11,523 nt of DNA from Treponema sp. (lineage in GTDB: Bacteria > Spirochaetota > Spirochaetia > Treponematales > Breznakiellaceae): positions 1 to 11,523 of the forward strand of contig JAISAN010000243.1 in NCBI GenBank assembly GCA_031266635.1, given 5' to 3'. A model generated the notes under the pieces. It was given only the letters and a program-made list of their open reading frames with translations, did no database searches and was not told the origin of the DNA. This document shows positions 1-7,436 of the stretch, piece by piece (position 1 is the stretch's first letter; every line of letters starts with the position of its first letter). The position numbers and the translations under genes are program-made.

Positions 1-483
1 AAAATTGCCGGGGCCGCCAATCCTCCCCTGGTTGTTCTGGGCCTGGGCTCCAACCAGGGAGATTCCCGGCTTATTCTTGCCGGGGCCATAGAAAAGCTGG
101 GGAAAATATTACAGGGTATAAAAGCGGCTTCAATTAGTGAGACCGAACCCCGGTATGTAACCGATCAGCCCCGGTTCCTTAACACCGCGGTTTCCGGCTT
201 CTGTACCCTGTCTCCCCGGGAACTTCTGGACGCCGCTCAAACCATTGAAGCCCTGTATGGGAGGGACCGGCGGCGGGAACGGCGCTGGGGGGAGCGGACT
301 CTGGATATTGACATCCTGCTCTTTGGCGGGCTCGTTTTTTCCGATCCGCCGCTCCTGCAAATTCCCCACCCCCGGCTCAATGAACGCCGTTTTGCCCTGG
401 AGCCCCTGGTAGAACTGATTCCCGGCGCCAGGGATCCGGTAAGCGGCCGCCTTTTTCATGATATTCTTGCGGAAATTGTATAG
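1..483 (+). CDS. folK: 2-amino-4-hydroxy-6-hydroxymethyldihydropteridine pyrophosphokinase (HPPK), 5' end missing
   Basis: This frame is open from the first base to a TAG at 481-483 and gives 160 residues. HPPK transfers pyrophosphate from ATP to 6-hydroxymethyl-dihydropterin, the step before dihydropteroate synthase in cytoplasmic folate synthesis. The family landmarks appear in order: the N-terminal strand LGLGSNQGD, the QPRFLNTAV segment, the catalytic signature RWGERTLDIDILLFG with the paired Asp residues that bind Mg-ATP, and the C-terminal IPHPRLNERRFALEPLVEL block. About ten residues precede the usual HPPK start, so the true start lies at or just left of the window edge. The C-terminus is complete and length is normal for the family. 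It ends 36 bases before scpA on the same strand and probably shares its transcript. Identification is firm; only the start is unknown. Confidence 0.95.
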   Translation, partial: KIAGAANPPLVVLGLGSNQGDSRLILAGAIEKLGKILQGIKAASISETEPRYVTDQPRFLNTAVSGFCTLSPRELLDAAQTIEALYGRDRRRERRWGERTLDIDILLFGGLVFSDPPLLQIPHPRLNERRFALEPLVELIPGARDPVSGRLFHDILAEIV

Positions 484-519
484 CCACGGTTCTTCAAAAA
501 AGATATACTATAAGGAAAT

Positions 520-1257
520 ATGGAGACCACGGCAAAAAGCGGCCGGCAGTTTAAGGTCCACGAATTTGAGGGCCCTCTGGATCTGCTACTTTTTTTGATC
601 AAAAAGAACGAAGTCAATATTTACGATATTCCCATTGGGGAAATTACCCGGCAGTATCTGGAATATGTAAGTTACGCCGAAGCTCTGGATTTGGAAGACG
701 TAACCGAGTTTCAGGCTATGGCGGCGACTCTGTTGTACATCAAATCCCGGACCCTCCTGCCGGTGGAACTGGAACAGGACGATGACCTGCTCGATCCCCG
801 GCAGGAGCTGGTGGAACGGCTTATCGAATACCAGAAATTTAAAAAACTTTCGGAACTGATGGAAGAAAAGGAAAAAGAAGCCGAATGGGTTTTTGAGCGA
901 AAAAAACTCCAGCAGCCCCTTCCTTTTTCAGATGGAACACTGTGGGAACGGGCGGACATCTGGGAACTTCTGAAAACTTTTTCCGCTTTGATGCGGAATC
1001 TTCCCGGCGAGCGGATCTTTGACCTCTACGAGGAAGTATCGGTGAACGAAAAAATTACCCTCATGACGGAACTGCTGGAAAACCGGGGGGAGTGTTATTT
1101 TACCGATCTGGTAATCCGGAATGGATCGGTGATGGATATTGTCTGCGCCTTCCTTGCCATGCTTGAGGCAGTTAAAATCAGGATGATTATCATATTCCAG
1201 AACCGTATGTTTGGGGATATACTGATAAAGCCGAACCCGCCGGCCGGGGGGGCTTAA
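520..1257 (+). CDS. scpA: Segregation and condensation protein A (kleisin subunit of SMC-ScpAB)
   Basis: ScpA is the kleisin that bridges the head domains of the SMC dimer and recruits ScpB, forming the bacterial condensin that organises and separates sister chromosomes. The protein has 245 residues, normal for ScpA. It opens with the family hallmark FEGPLDLLLFLIKKNEVNIYDI (residues about 16-37, shown here only as a motif), which forms the N-terminal helical bundle contacting the SMC neck. A charged, coiled-coil-like middle follows (LMEEKEKEAEW and neighbours). The C-terminal winged helix (about 185-240) includes the GECYFTDLV and FLAMLEAVKIR segments. The ATG at 520 has AAGGA at 512-516 just upstream. 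A TATACT hexamer at 504-509 could be a -10 element, but no convincing -35 was seen. scpB begins two bases after the stop, which implies translational coupling. The gene ends in a run of seven G residues that overlaps the scpB ribosome-binding region. Confidence 0.95.
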   Translation: METTAKSGRQFKVHEFEGPLDLLLFLIKKNEVNIYDIPIGEITRQYLEYVSYAEALDLEDVTEFQAMAATLLYIKSRTLLPVELEQDDDLLDPRQELVERLIEYQKFKKLSELMEEKEKEAEWVFERKKLQQPLPFSDGTLWERADIWELLKTFSALMRNLPGERIFDLYEEVSVNEKITLMTELLENRGECYFTDLVIRNGSVMDIVCAFLAMLEAVKIRMIIIFQNRMFGDILIKPNPPAGGA

Positions 1258-1259
1258 TC

Positions 1260-1823
1260 ATGGAGCAGCGTATGGCGGAACATCTGGAAAAAGAAACGGC
1301 GCTGATTGAGGCTGTTCTCTACCTCGAGGCGGATTTTCTGGACGAAACGGCCATAAGCCGGATCTCCGGTCTTTCCCGGGACGTGGTAAAGGCGGCGCTG
1401 GAAAATTTGGGTCTCCGGTACAGCCGGGAGGAATCGGGACTGGAGCTGTCCCATGTCGGCGGAGGCGTGATGATTTCCCCCAAAAGGGAATATTGGGACA
1501 ATCTCAAAACCCAGTACGGCAAAAGAAAAGAAGCCCAGATTTCCCGGGCCGCTATGGAAACCCTTTCCATTATCGCCTATTCCCAGCCCATTACCCGGAG
1601 TGAGATTGAGGCCATCCGGGGAGTATCGGCGGATAACATGATCCGCCTGCTGCTGGAAAAAGAACTTATCCGGGAAACAGGTAAAAAGGATGTACCCGGC
1701 AAGCCAAGCCAATACGGAACCACCAGGGAATTTCTCAAGCTGTTTCGGTTGAACAGCATCGCGGATCTCCCGAAATTAAGCGAAAGCGAGCTGGACCGTT
1801 TCGAGCTTGAGGGGCAGGATTAA
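1260..1823 (+). CDS. scpB: Segregation and condensation protein B (SMC-ScpAB subunit)
   Basis: ScpB dimers bind the kleisin ScpA and complete the SMC-ScpAB condensin. The 187-residue product is the usual size and contains two winged-helix domains. The first lies in the N-terminal half (ALIEAVLYLEADFLDETAIS). The second, at about residues 93-165, contains the most conserved family stretch: LSIIAYSQPITRSEIEAIRG, followed by KPSQYGTTREFLKLF. The ATG at 1260 lies two bases after the scpA stop. The G-rich run at 1246-1252 is the only Shine-Dalgarno-like sequence, with a 7-base spacer. A second in-frame ATG at 1272 is possible but has no better upstream site. The stop TAA is followed almost directly by the rluB start, so scpA, scpB and rluB look translationally coupled. 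The same neighbour order is known in Firmicutes, which supports the assignment. Confidence 0.95.
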   Translation: MEQRMAEHLEKETALIEAVLYLEADFLDETAISRISGLSRDVVKAALENLGLRYSREESGLELSHVGGGVMISPKREYWDNLKTQYGKRKEAQISRAAMETLSIIAYSQPITRSEIEAIRGVSADNMIRLLLEKELIRETGKKDVPGKPSQYGTTREFLKLFRLNSIADLPKLSESELDRFELEGQD

Positions 1824-1824
1824 A

Positions 1825-2574
1825 TTGCCGGAACTCGAAGAAAAGACCGAAGAAAAGCCGGTCAGGATTCAGGTCTGCCTTGCCCAGGCGGGAATCGCCT
1901 CCCGCCGCGCCTGTGAAACGCTGATCACCGAAGGGCGGGTAAGGGTAAACGGGCGAATTATCACCCTGGGGGAAAAAATGCTCCCCGGTGATGAGCTGCG
2001 GCTGGACGGCTGTCTGGTGCAGCCCGAAAGCCGCCTCCGTTACCTGGCGCTGCATAAGCCGCCGGGCTATTTGTGCAGTTCCCATGACCCCCAGAACCGG
2101 CCTCTGGCGCTGGACCTGCTCCCCCGGAATATCCGGGAACGGCTCTACAGTGTGGGCCGTCTGGATTATTTTTCCTCGGGGCTGATTATTTTTACCAACG
2201 ACGGAAAATTTGCCGCCCTGACCGGCCATCCCCGGGCGGGGATCGAAAAGGAATATATCGTGGAGGCTTCCGGCCAGATACCGGATACGGTTCTCCAGGC
2301 CTTTGCCTCGGGCCTGACAATCGACGGGGTATATTACCGGGCCCGGAACATTGAAAAATTGGGCCGGAAATCCCTGCGGATCGTGCTGGTCGAGGGAAAA
2401 AACCGGGAAATCCGGCGGGTTTTTTCCCATTTTCACCTCCATCCGGCCCGGCTCCACCGGATCAGAATCGGCCCGGTATTGCTGGGAACTCTGGAGCGCG
2501 GGGGCGCCCGGCCCCTGACGGAACAGGAAATTCAGGCTTTCAAGGATACCGCCCAGGCGGATATACCGGAGTAA
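1825..2574 (+). CDS. rluB: RluB/RsuA-family rRNA pseudouridine synthase
   Basis: This enzyme isomerises a specific uridine to pseudouridine, most likely in 23S rRNA (RluB type). An N-terminal S4 RNA-binding domain (RIQVCLAQAGIASRRACETL to about residue 62) precedes the catalytic domain. The catalytic signature GRLDYFSSGLIIFTNDG contains the invariant aspartate, Asp114 when counted from TTG 1825. The conserved EGKNREIRRVFSHF segment lies near the C-terminus. I prefer TTG at 1825: it sits one base after the scpB stop and has GAGGGGCAGGA upstream at 1809-1819. The in-frame TTG at 1807 lies inside scpB without a ribosome-binding site. From 1825 the protein has 249 residues, normal for the family. 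Conserved linkage to scpAB in other bacteria supports RluB over RsuA or RluE, but the target base cannot be read from sequence, so the symbol is an inference from context. Confidence 0.9.
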   Translation: MPELEEKTEEKPVRIQVCLAQAGIASRRACETLITEGRVRVNGRIITLGEKMLPGDELRLDGCLVQPESRLRYLALHKPPGYLCSSHDPQNRPLALDLLPRNIRERLYSVGRLDYFSSGLIIFTNDGKFAALTGHPRAGIEKEYIVEASGQIPDTVLQAFASGLTIDGVYYRARNIEKLGRKSLRIVLVEGKNREIRRVFSHFHLHPARLHRIRIGPVLLGTLERGGARPLTEQEIQAFKDTAQADIPE

Positions 2575-2592
2575 CAAGGAGAGATATTCAAA

Positions 2593-5076
2593 TTGGTAAT
2601 CGCCATTGACGGCCCCGCGGGGTCAGGGAAAAGTACTATTGCCCGGCTTTTGGCCACGGGGCTGGGTTTTACCTACATCAACTCGGGAAACCTGTACCGG
2701 GCTCTTACCCTGGGCTGCCTGCGGCGGGAAATCAGCCCCGGGGAACCGGAAAAGGCCCTGGCATACGCCGAAACCGCGGGCCTGGACTACCGGGGCGACC
2801 GGGTTTTTCTGGACGGCGAAGATGTAACGGACGCCCTTCACAGCGACGAAATCGACCGGTTTTCCGCCCCCCTTTCGGCCATTGTACCCGTCCGGCATGT
2901 GATCAACGAGCATATCCGGCGGCTTGCGGGAACCCTCAATATCGTGGTTGAGGGGAGAGACATGACCACCGTGGTGTTCCCGCAGGCGGAATACCGCTTT
3001 TTCCTGGACGCCGGGGTAGAAGCCCGGGCCCGGCGGCGTTTTGAGCAGGGGGTCTCCCGGCTCAGTCTGGAAGAAATTCGCGGGGCTATTGCGGAACGGG
3101 ACGAAATTGACAAAAATAAACCCGAAGGAAGCCTTAAAATAGCGCCGGGAGTGGAATACCTGGACACTTCGGGCTTGACCATAAATCAAGTTTATGACAA
3201 ATTAATAGAGAAAATAACGATAGAAGGATTAACCATGGCTCAGATGGAAGTGGAATCGGGCGCTAGTCCGATGGATGAGCCGGAGGGACAAAAAACAAAC
3301 CCCGGTGAAAACATCCAGACACAATTACAGGAAGAATATTTAAAATCTCTTGAACAGCTTGAAGAAGGCCAGTTGATTGAGGGCAGCGTGATCCAGGTTA
3401 CGCCGGATCAGGTTTTTATCGATGTGGGATATAAATCGGAAGGAAAGATCCCCATTGGGGAATTTACCGAAATTCCCAAGATCGGCGATACCGTGTCGGT
3501 TATTCTGATAACCAAAGAAAACAAGCACGGGGAAGTTATCGTTTCAAAGCAAAAGGCGGATACCAAAATTTTCTGGAAGAACCTCCGCCAGGCTTTTCAG
3601 GATCACGAGCCGGTGGAAGGAACCATTGAAAAACAGATAAAAGGCGGATTCGATGTAAATCTGGGCTTTGGGGTCCGGGCTTTCCTGCCCATCAGCCAGT
3701 CCGACGCCCAAAAAGTCGATAAACCGGAAAAATTTCTGGGGCTTAAAATCAAGGCCTATGTAGAACGGATCTATTCCGACGGCAAGGTAAATATTGTGGT
3801 GAACCGCCGGAGATGGCTTGAAGAGGAAATCGACCGGAAACGGAATGAATTTTTTGAACATACCGTGGCCGGGGCCGACATAACCGGAAAAGTCAAAAGT
3901 TTTACCTCCTTTGGCGCTTTTATTGACCTGGGGGGGTTTGACGGCCTTCTCCATATCAACGATATGAGTTGGGGCCACGTAACCCGCCCCAAAGATTTTG
4001 TCAAAAAGGGACAGGAAATCCACCTTAAGGTGATCCGTATTGATCCGGTGGAAAAGCGGATCAACCTCTCGCTGAAACATTTTGCCGATGATCCCTGGGT
4101 CCACTTTGAGGACAAATACCACGTTAACGATATCGTTAAGGGCAAGGTGACCAAGCTCACCGAATTTGGCGCCTTTATTCAGCTGGAAGAGGGGATCGAG
4201 GGACTGGCCCATATTTCTGAATTTTCCTGGGTAAGAAAAATACAAAAGCCCGATGAAGTCCTGCATCCCGACGACCTGGTGGATTGTATGATCCTCGGTT
4301 ACGATCTTCAGGCGGGGAGGGTGTCTCTGGGGCTGAAACAGGTTACCTCCAATCCCTGGGACGATGTGGACGAAAAATATCCGCTGGGCGCCCGGTTGAC
4401 GCGGAAGGTGGTCAAAATTACCAACGCCGGAGCCTTCATTGAACTGGAGGAAGGGATCGACGGTTTCCTTCATGGGGATGATATTTCCTGGACCAAAAAA
4501 GTCAAACACCCCGGCAGCGAGCTTACGGTGGGTCAGGATATTGAAATTATGGTCATTGGCGTGAACCCGGAAAACCGGAACATCAAGCTGGGGATTAAGC
4601 AGCTTTCCGAAGACCCCTGGAAGAATTTCGCGGAAACCTACAAGCCCGGAACCCTGGTGGAAGGGGAAGTTTCCTCGGTCACGGATTTCGGCGTTTTTGT
4701 GAAAGTTCCCGGCGGCATTGAAGGCTTGATCCACAAGACCAACCTGCCGGAAAACCGGGAGGAAGACCCCGACGCGGCCCTGAAAAAATACCATCCGGGA
4801 GACAAGGTCAAGGCGGTGGTACTGGAAATTCAGAGCGACAAGCAGAAGGTTGCCTTTTCCATCCGGGATTACCAGAGGAAAGTTCAGCGGGATGAAATTT
4901 CCCGTTATATGGCGGCGGATGAATCTGATGATTCTACCTTTACCCTGGGGGACTTTCTCAAGTCGAAAAGCGTTTCCGAAAAAGACGCTTCCGGCGCCCC
5001 GGAACCGCAGACGGCGCCTGACAACGCAAGTTCAGACGAAACAACGGATACGGATATAAAAGCAGATACCGAATAA
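2593..5076 (+). CDS. cmk-rpsA: Cytidylate kinase / 30S ribosomal protein S1 fusion
   Basis: One 827-residue frame joins two enzymes that are separate in most bacteria. Residues 1 to about 212 are CMP/dCMP kinase: P-loop GPAGSGKST (7-15), the NSGNLYRA substrate segment, GRDMTTVVFP and the lid-like ERDEIDKNKPEG. The rest is ribosomal protein S1, which feeds mRNA to the 30S subunit. It has six S1 (OB-fold) domains starting near residues 256, 339, 427, 512, 599 and 686. Domains 3-6 show the typical GAFI/GVFV core, and the first two are more divergent, as expected for the ribosome-binding end. An acidic low-complexity tail runs from about 775. The start is TTG at 2593, with AAGGAG at 2576-2581 and an 11-base spacer; no upstream ATG suits. 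Such fusions are known in Treponema. At the junction, in-frame Met215 has its own strong ribosome-binding site, so a free 613-residue S1 may also be made. Confidence 0.95.
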   Translation: MVIAIDGPAGSGKSTIARLLATGLGFTYINSGNLYRALTLGCLRREISPGEPEKALAYAETAGLDYRGDRVFLDGEDVTDALHSDEIDRFSAPLSAIVPVRHVINEHIRRLAGTLNIVVEGRDMTTVVFPQAEYRFFLDAGVEARARRRFEQGVSRLSLEEIRGAIAERDEIDKNKPEGSLKIAPGVEYLDTSGLTINQVYDKLIEKITIEGLTMAQMEVESGASPMDEPEGQKTNPGENIQTQLQEEYLKSLEQLEEGQLIEGSVIQVTPDQVFIDVGYKSEGKIPIGEFTEIPKIGDTVSVILITKENKHGEVIVSKQKADTKIFWKNLRQAFQDHEPVEGTIEKQIKGGFDVNLGFGVRAFLPISQSDAQKVDKPEKFLGLKIKAYVERIYSDGKVNIVVNRRRWLEEEIDRKRNEFFEHTVAGADITGKVKSFTSFGAFIDLGGFDGLLHINDMSWGHVTRPKDFVKKGQEIHLKVIRIDPVEKRINLSLKHFADDPWVHFEDKYHVNDIVKGKVTKLTEFGAFIQLEEGIEGLAHISEFSWVRKIQKPDEVLHPDDLVDCMILGYDLQAGRVSLGLKQVTSNPWDDVDEKYPLGARLTRKVVKITNAGAFIELEEGIDGFLHGDDISWTKKVKHPGSELTVGQDIEIMVIGVNPENRNIKLGIKQLSEDPWKNFAETYKPGTLVEGEVSSVTDFGVFVKVPGGIEGLIHKTNLPENREEDPDAALKKYHPGDKVKAVVLEIQSDKQKVAFSIRDYQRKVQRDEISRYMAADESDDSTFTLGDFLKSKSVSEKDASGAPEPQTAPDNASSDETTDTDIKADTE
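3223..3237 (+). promoter_or_regulatory. Internal Shine-Dalgarno and ATG at the cmk/rpsA junction
   Basis: GAAGGA at 3223-3228 stands six bases before an in-frame ATG at 3235 (Met215 of the fusion), an ideal initiation geometry inside the open frame. Translation from here would give a 613-residue S1 with all six domains. The surrounding 50 bases are AT-rich compared with the flanking coding sequence, and the +1 frame between 3182 and 3232 holds six stop codons, so the stretch resembles a former intergenic region. The motif is seen directly; its use is inference. Confidence 0.6.
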
Positions 5077-5101
5077 AGGCCGGTATCCTGGGCCCTGCTG
5101 T

Positions 5102-6610
5102 ATGCTGTCAAAGATTGATGTTCAGAAATTTAACACCCTGATCGAAATCAATAGCCTGATTAATTCAAGCAATCAGGATATTCATGCCCTTCTAACCCGG
5201 ATTCTCGATTCGGCGACCCGTCTTTGCGGGGGGGAAGCTTCCAGCCTGCTCCTGGTGGATAAGGACGCCGGGGAACTTTATTTTGAGGTGGCGCTGGGTT
5301 CCAAGGGCCAGGAAGTAAAGAAGTTTACCGTCAAAATGGGGGAGGGGATCGCCGGCTGGGTGGCGGAACATAACAAATCAATCATCGTTAATGATGTGAT
5401 TAACGACCGGCGGCACCTTAAAACCATTTCAAAACAAATTGATTATCCTTCAAAAACCATGCTGGCGGTTCCCATGCGGATTCAGGGGGACTGTATCGGG
5501 GTTATCGAAGTATTAAACAAAAAAGACGGAAAAGATTTTGTCCAGGATGATCTGGAATGGCTTGAAATATTCGCCAATCAGGCGGCCCTGGCCATCATAA
5601 ATATTCAAAACATAGAGCAGGCCCGGACGGAAATCCGCAAATTACAGGATGAGCTGAAAACCGGCCGGAAGTTTCATACTCTGGTGGCAAAAAGCCCCCT
5701 GATCATGGAAAAACTTGAAATTATTGACCGGGTGGCGAAAACCGATTCCTCGGTGCTGATCCTGGGGGAAAGCGGGGTAGGGAAGGAGCTGTTTGCCGAA
5801 CAGATACACCTCCGCAGTCCCCGGAGCCGGGAGCCCTTTATCCGGGTCAACTGCGCCGCCCTTCCCGAAGGGCTTCTGGAAAGCGAGCTGTTCGGTCATG
5901 TAAAGGGCGCTTTTACCAGCGCCGTAAGCAACCGTCAGGGGCGTTTTGAACTGGCCGACAGGGGAACCATTTTTCTTGATGAAATCGGCGATTTGCCCCT
6001 TCCTTTGCAGGCAAAATTGCTCCGGGTTATTCAGGAAAAGACCTTTGAAAAGCTTGGTTCCAATACTTCGGTTACCGTTAATGTCCGAATCCTGGCCGCT
6101 ACCAACAAGGATATTGAGACCCAGGTAGAAAAGGGGGAATTCCGCAGCGATCTTTATTACCGCCTGAATGTACTCCCCCTGTATATTCCGCCCCTGCGCC
6201 AGCGGCCGGAGGATATTCCAGACCTGGCGGCCTTTTTTCTGAAAAAATTTATGGGGGATACCAAAAAACAATTTGACGGGTTTTCCAATGAAGCTATGGA
6301 AGCTATGCTTTCCTATTCCTGGCCCGGCAATATCCGGGAACTGGAAAACTGTGTCGAACGGGCCTGCGTGATCAGTAAAAACAAATGGATACAGCGGGAG
6401 GACCTTTTTCTTGAAACCAGTTCCCACCTGCCGGAACAGGACGGAAACCGGAACCTGAAAACGGCTATCAATACCTTTAAGAGGTATTTCATCAAAAAAG
6501 TGCTGGAAGAAAACAACTGGAATCAGACCGGGGCCGCCAGAGCCCTGGATATTCAAAGAACCTATCTATCAAGATTGATTAGGGAATTAGATATTGGACT
6601 TGCCCGATAA
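5102..6610 (+). CDS. Sigma-54-dependent transcriptional activator with N-terminal GAF sensor
   Basis: A bacterial enhancer-binding protein of 502 residues. The order is a GAF sensor domain (about 10-165), a short coiled linker (EQARTEIRKLQDELK), an AAA+ ATPase (about 195-430) and a Fis-type helix-turn-helix (about 455-500, GAARALDIQRTYLSRLIREL). Walker A is GESGVGKE (222-229) and Walker B is GTIFLDEIG, with Asp293 and Glu294. The sigma-54 contact loop, usually GAFTGA, reads GAFTSA (269-274). The arginine-rich PPLRQRPEDI and SWPGNIRELEN blocks are intact, so ATPase function is likely. There is no response-regulator receiver domain; input should come through a small molecule or partner bound by GAF, as in FhlA/NifA-like proteins. 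The ATG lies 25 bases after cmk-rpsA with only a weak ribosome-binding site. Target genes cannot be named: I found no -24/-12 promoter in the window. Confidence 0.9.
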   Translation: MLSKIDVQKFNTLIEINSLINSSNQDIHALLTRILDSATRLCGGEASSLLLVDKDAGELYFEVALGSKGQEVKKFTVKMGEGIAGWVAEHNKSIIVNDVINDRRHLKTISKQIDYPSKTMLAVPMRIQGDCIGVIEVLNKKDGKDFVQDDLEWLEIFANQAALAIINIQNIEQARTEIRKLQDELKTGRKFHTLVAKSPLIMEKLEIIDRVAKTDSSVLILGESGVGKELFAEQIHLRSPRSREPFIRVNCAALPEGLLESELFGHVKGAFTSAVSNRQGRFELADRGTIFLDEIGDLPLPLQAKLLRVIQEKTFEKLGSNTSVTVNVRILAATNKDIETQVEKGEFRSDLYYRLNVLPLYIPPLRQRPEDIPDLAAFFLKKFMGDTKKQFDGFSNEAMEAMLSYSWPGNIRELENCVERACVISKNKWIQREDLFLETSSHLPEQDGNRNLKTAINTFKRYFIKKVLEENNWNQTGAARALDIQRTYLSRLIRELDIGLAR

Positions 6611-6635
6611 CCCGGTTGGTTATCGAACAAGTCTT

Positions 6636-6663
6636 GCAAAATGCACAGCATTTTGCGGTTTTT
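6636..6663 (+). terminator. Possible intrinsic terminator after the sigma-54 activator
   Basis: GCAAAATGC (6636-6644), an ACA loop and GCATTTTGC (6648-6656) form a perfect 9-bp stem with a 3-base loop. It is followed by GG and a run of T residues to 6663. The stem is AT-rich for a terminator and the T run begins two bases late, so termination may be partial. It lies 26 bases after the activator stop. Confidence 0.4.
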
Positions 6664-6671
6664 AAGCGGAT

Positions 6672-6699
6672 TTGTTCGGAAACTGAAGTTTCCGAACAA
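6672..6699. repeat. 13-bp perfect inverted repeat
   Basis: TTGTTCGGAAACT at 6672-6684 and AGTTTCCGAACAA at 6687-6699 are exact reverse complements separated by only GA. No T run follows, so it is not a standard terminator. It ends 17 bases before the AAGGAG of the next gene and could act as an operator, an RNA-processing site or a REP-like element. Confidence 0.75.
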
Positions 6700-6728
6700 G
6701 TCTAGTATGAATCCCAAGGAGTAGCAGG

Positions 6729-7436
6729 ATGTCCGATGCAAAAGAAAAAGTTAATATAAATGAAGTGATTAACGAGTTTGTCCGGAAAAATCGAAAGGTC
6801 ATATTTGTCGTTTTTGGTGTTATTTTTTTACTGCTTGCCGGGTTTATCGTAACTTTGGGCGTCATGGATATTGTGCGGAACAGGGCCATCGGCAGGGTGG
6901 AGGAATTTAACCGCCGGTACGAGGTCCTGCGTTTTGACATTAACGAAGCCTCAAAAGAAACGGAAACGGCGGATCTTTTGGCGGAACTGAAAAAATTCGC
7001 GGAAAAAACTTCCGGATATGCGGGCGGGCGGGCCTGGTCAATTATCGGCAGCATTCATTCGGATAAAAAAGAATGGCAGGAGGCGCAGGAAGCCTATACC
7101 AGCGCGGCGAAGGCGGCGGCAAAAACCTACCTTGCGCCGGTATCGTATTTTAACGCCGCCGCGGCCGCGGAGGAACAGGGGAATAACGGGGAGGCCGTCA
7201 ACCTGTATACCCAAAGCGTAGCCCGTTCCGTTGTTTTTCCCGCCGCGGCCCGGGCCCAGTTTTCCATCGGCCGTCTGCAGGAGACACTGGGAAACAAGGC
7301 CGCCGCCCTGGAAGCCTACCGGGGAGTAATCAGCGGCTGGCCGTCCGATGCGGTATGGACAAATTTGGCCCATAGCAGGATAATATTATTAGAGACAGAA
7401 GAAGAAACGGAGAATGATACGGAGATTGAACAATAG
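6729..7436 (+). CDS. Membrane-anchored tetratricopeptide-repeat protein
   Basis: The 235-residue product has a short cytoplasmic N-terminus, a single transmembrane helix (about residues 24-46, VIFVVFGVIFLLLAGFIVTL) and a long Ala/Glu-rich helical part. That part contains TPR-like units, for example WSIIGSIHSDKKEWQEAQEA, YFNAAAAAEEQGNNGEAVNL and ARAQFSIGRLQETLGNKAAA. It resembles the YfgM/TPR_21-type architecture of proteins that hold partners near the membrane or periplasmic face, but I cannot name a function. The tail is strongly acidic (ETEEETENDTEIEQ). The ATG at 6729 has AAGGAG at 6716-6721 with a 7-base spacer, so the start is well supported. The last 23 bases overlap the next gene in another frame, which suggests coupled expression with the lipoprotein. 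Confidence 0.8.
   Translation: MSDAKEKVNINEVINEFVRKNRKVIFVVFGVIFLLLAGFIVTLGVMDIVRNRAIGRVEEFNRRYEVLRFDINEASKETETADLLAELKKFAEKTSGYAGGRAWSIIGSIHSDKKEWQEAQEAYTSAAKAAAKTYLAPVSYFNAAAAAEEQGNNGEAVNLYTQSVARSVVFPAAARAQFSIGRLQETLGNKAAALEAYRGVISGWPSDAVWTNLAHSRIILLETEEETENDTEIEQ

Larger units (their letters stand above)
6624..6703 (+). repeat. Composite repeat bounded by 11-bp direct repeats
   Basis: CGAACAAGTCT occurs at 6624-6634 and again at 6693-6703. Between and overlapping them lie two hairpins, one at 6636-6656 and one at 6672-6699, so nearly the whole 118-base spacer is structured. The layout resembles a dispersed palindromic element with a copy of its end duplicated. Whether it recurs in the genome cannot be seen from one window. 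Confidence 0.6.

Noticed and set aside
1807..1827. TTG at 1807 as rluB start
   Set aside because: No ribosome-binding site upstream and it lies inside scpB; TTG 1825 has a good one and abuts the scpB stop.
1735..2577. 280-codon minus-strand open frame opposite rluB
   Set aside because: It is the complement of a complete pseudouridine synthase and lacks domain motifs.
3544..4794. 416-codon minus-strand open frame opposite the S1 part of cmk-rpsA
   Set aside because: No recognisable domains; composition is that of the complement of a clearly coding gene with strong codon bias, and no ribosome-binding site was seen.
5642..6556. 304-codon minus-strand open frame opposite the sigma-54 activator
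   Set aside because: Mirror of a strongly conserved AAA+ gene; no features of its own.
6611..6728. Sigma-54 (-24/-12) promoter in the spacer after the activator
   Set aside because: TTGCA at 6634 has no GG at the required distance upstream; other spacers also lack the pair.
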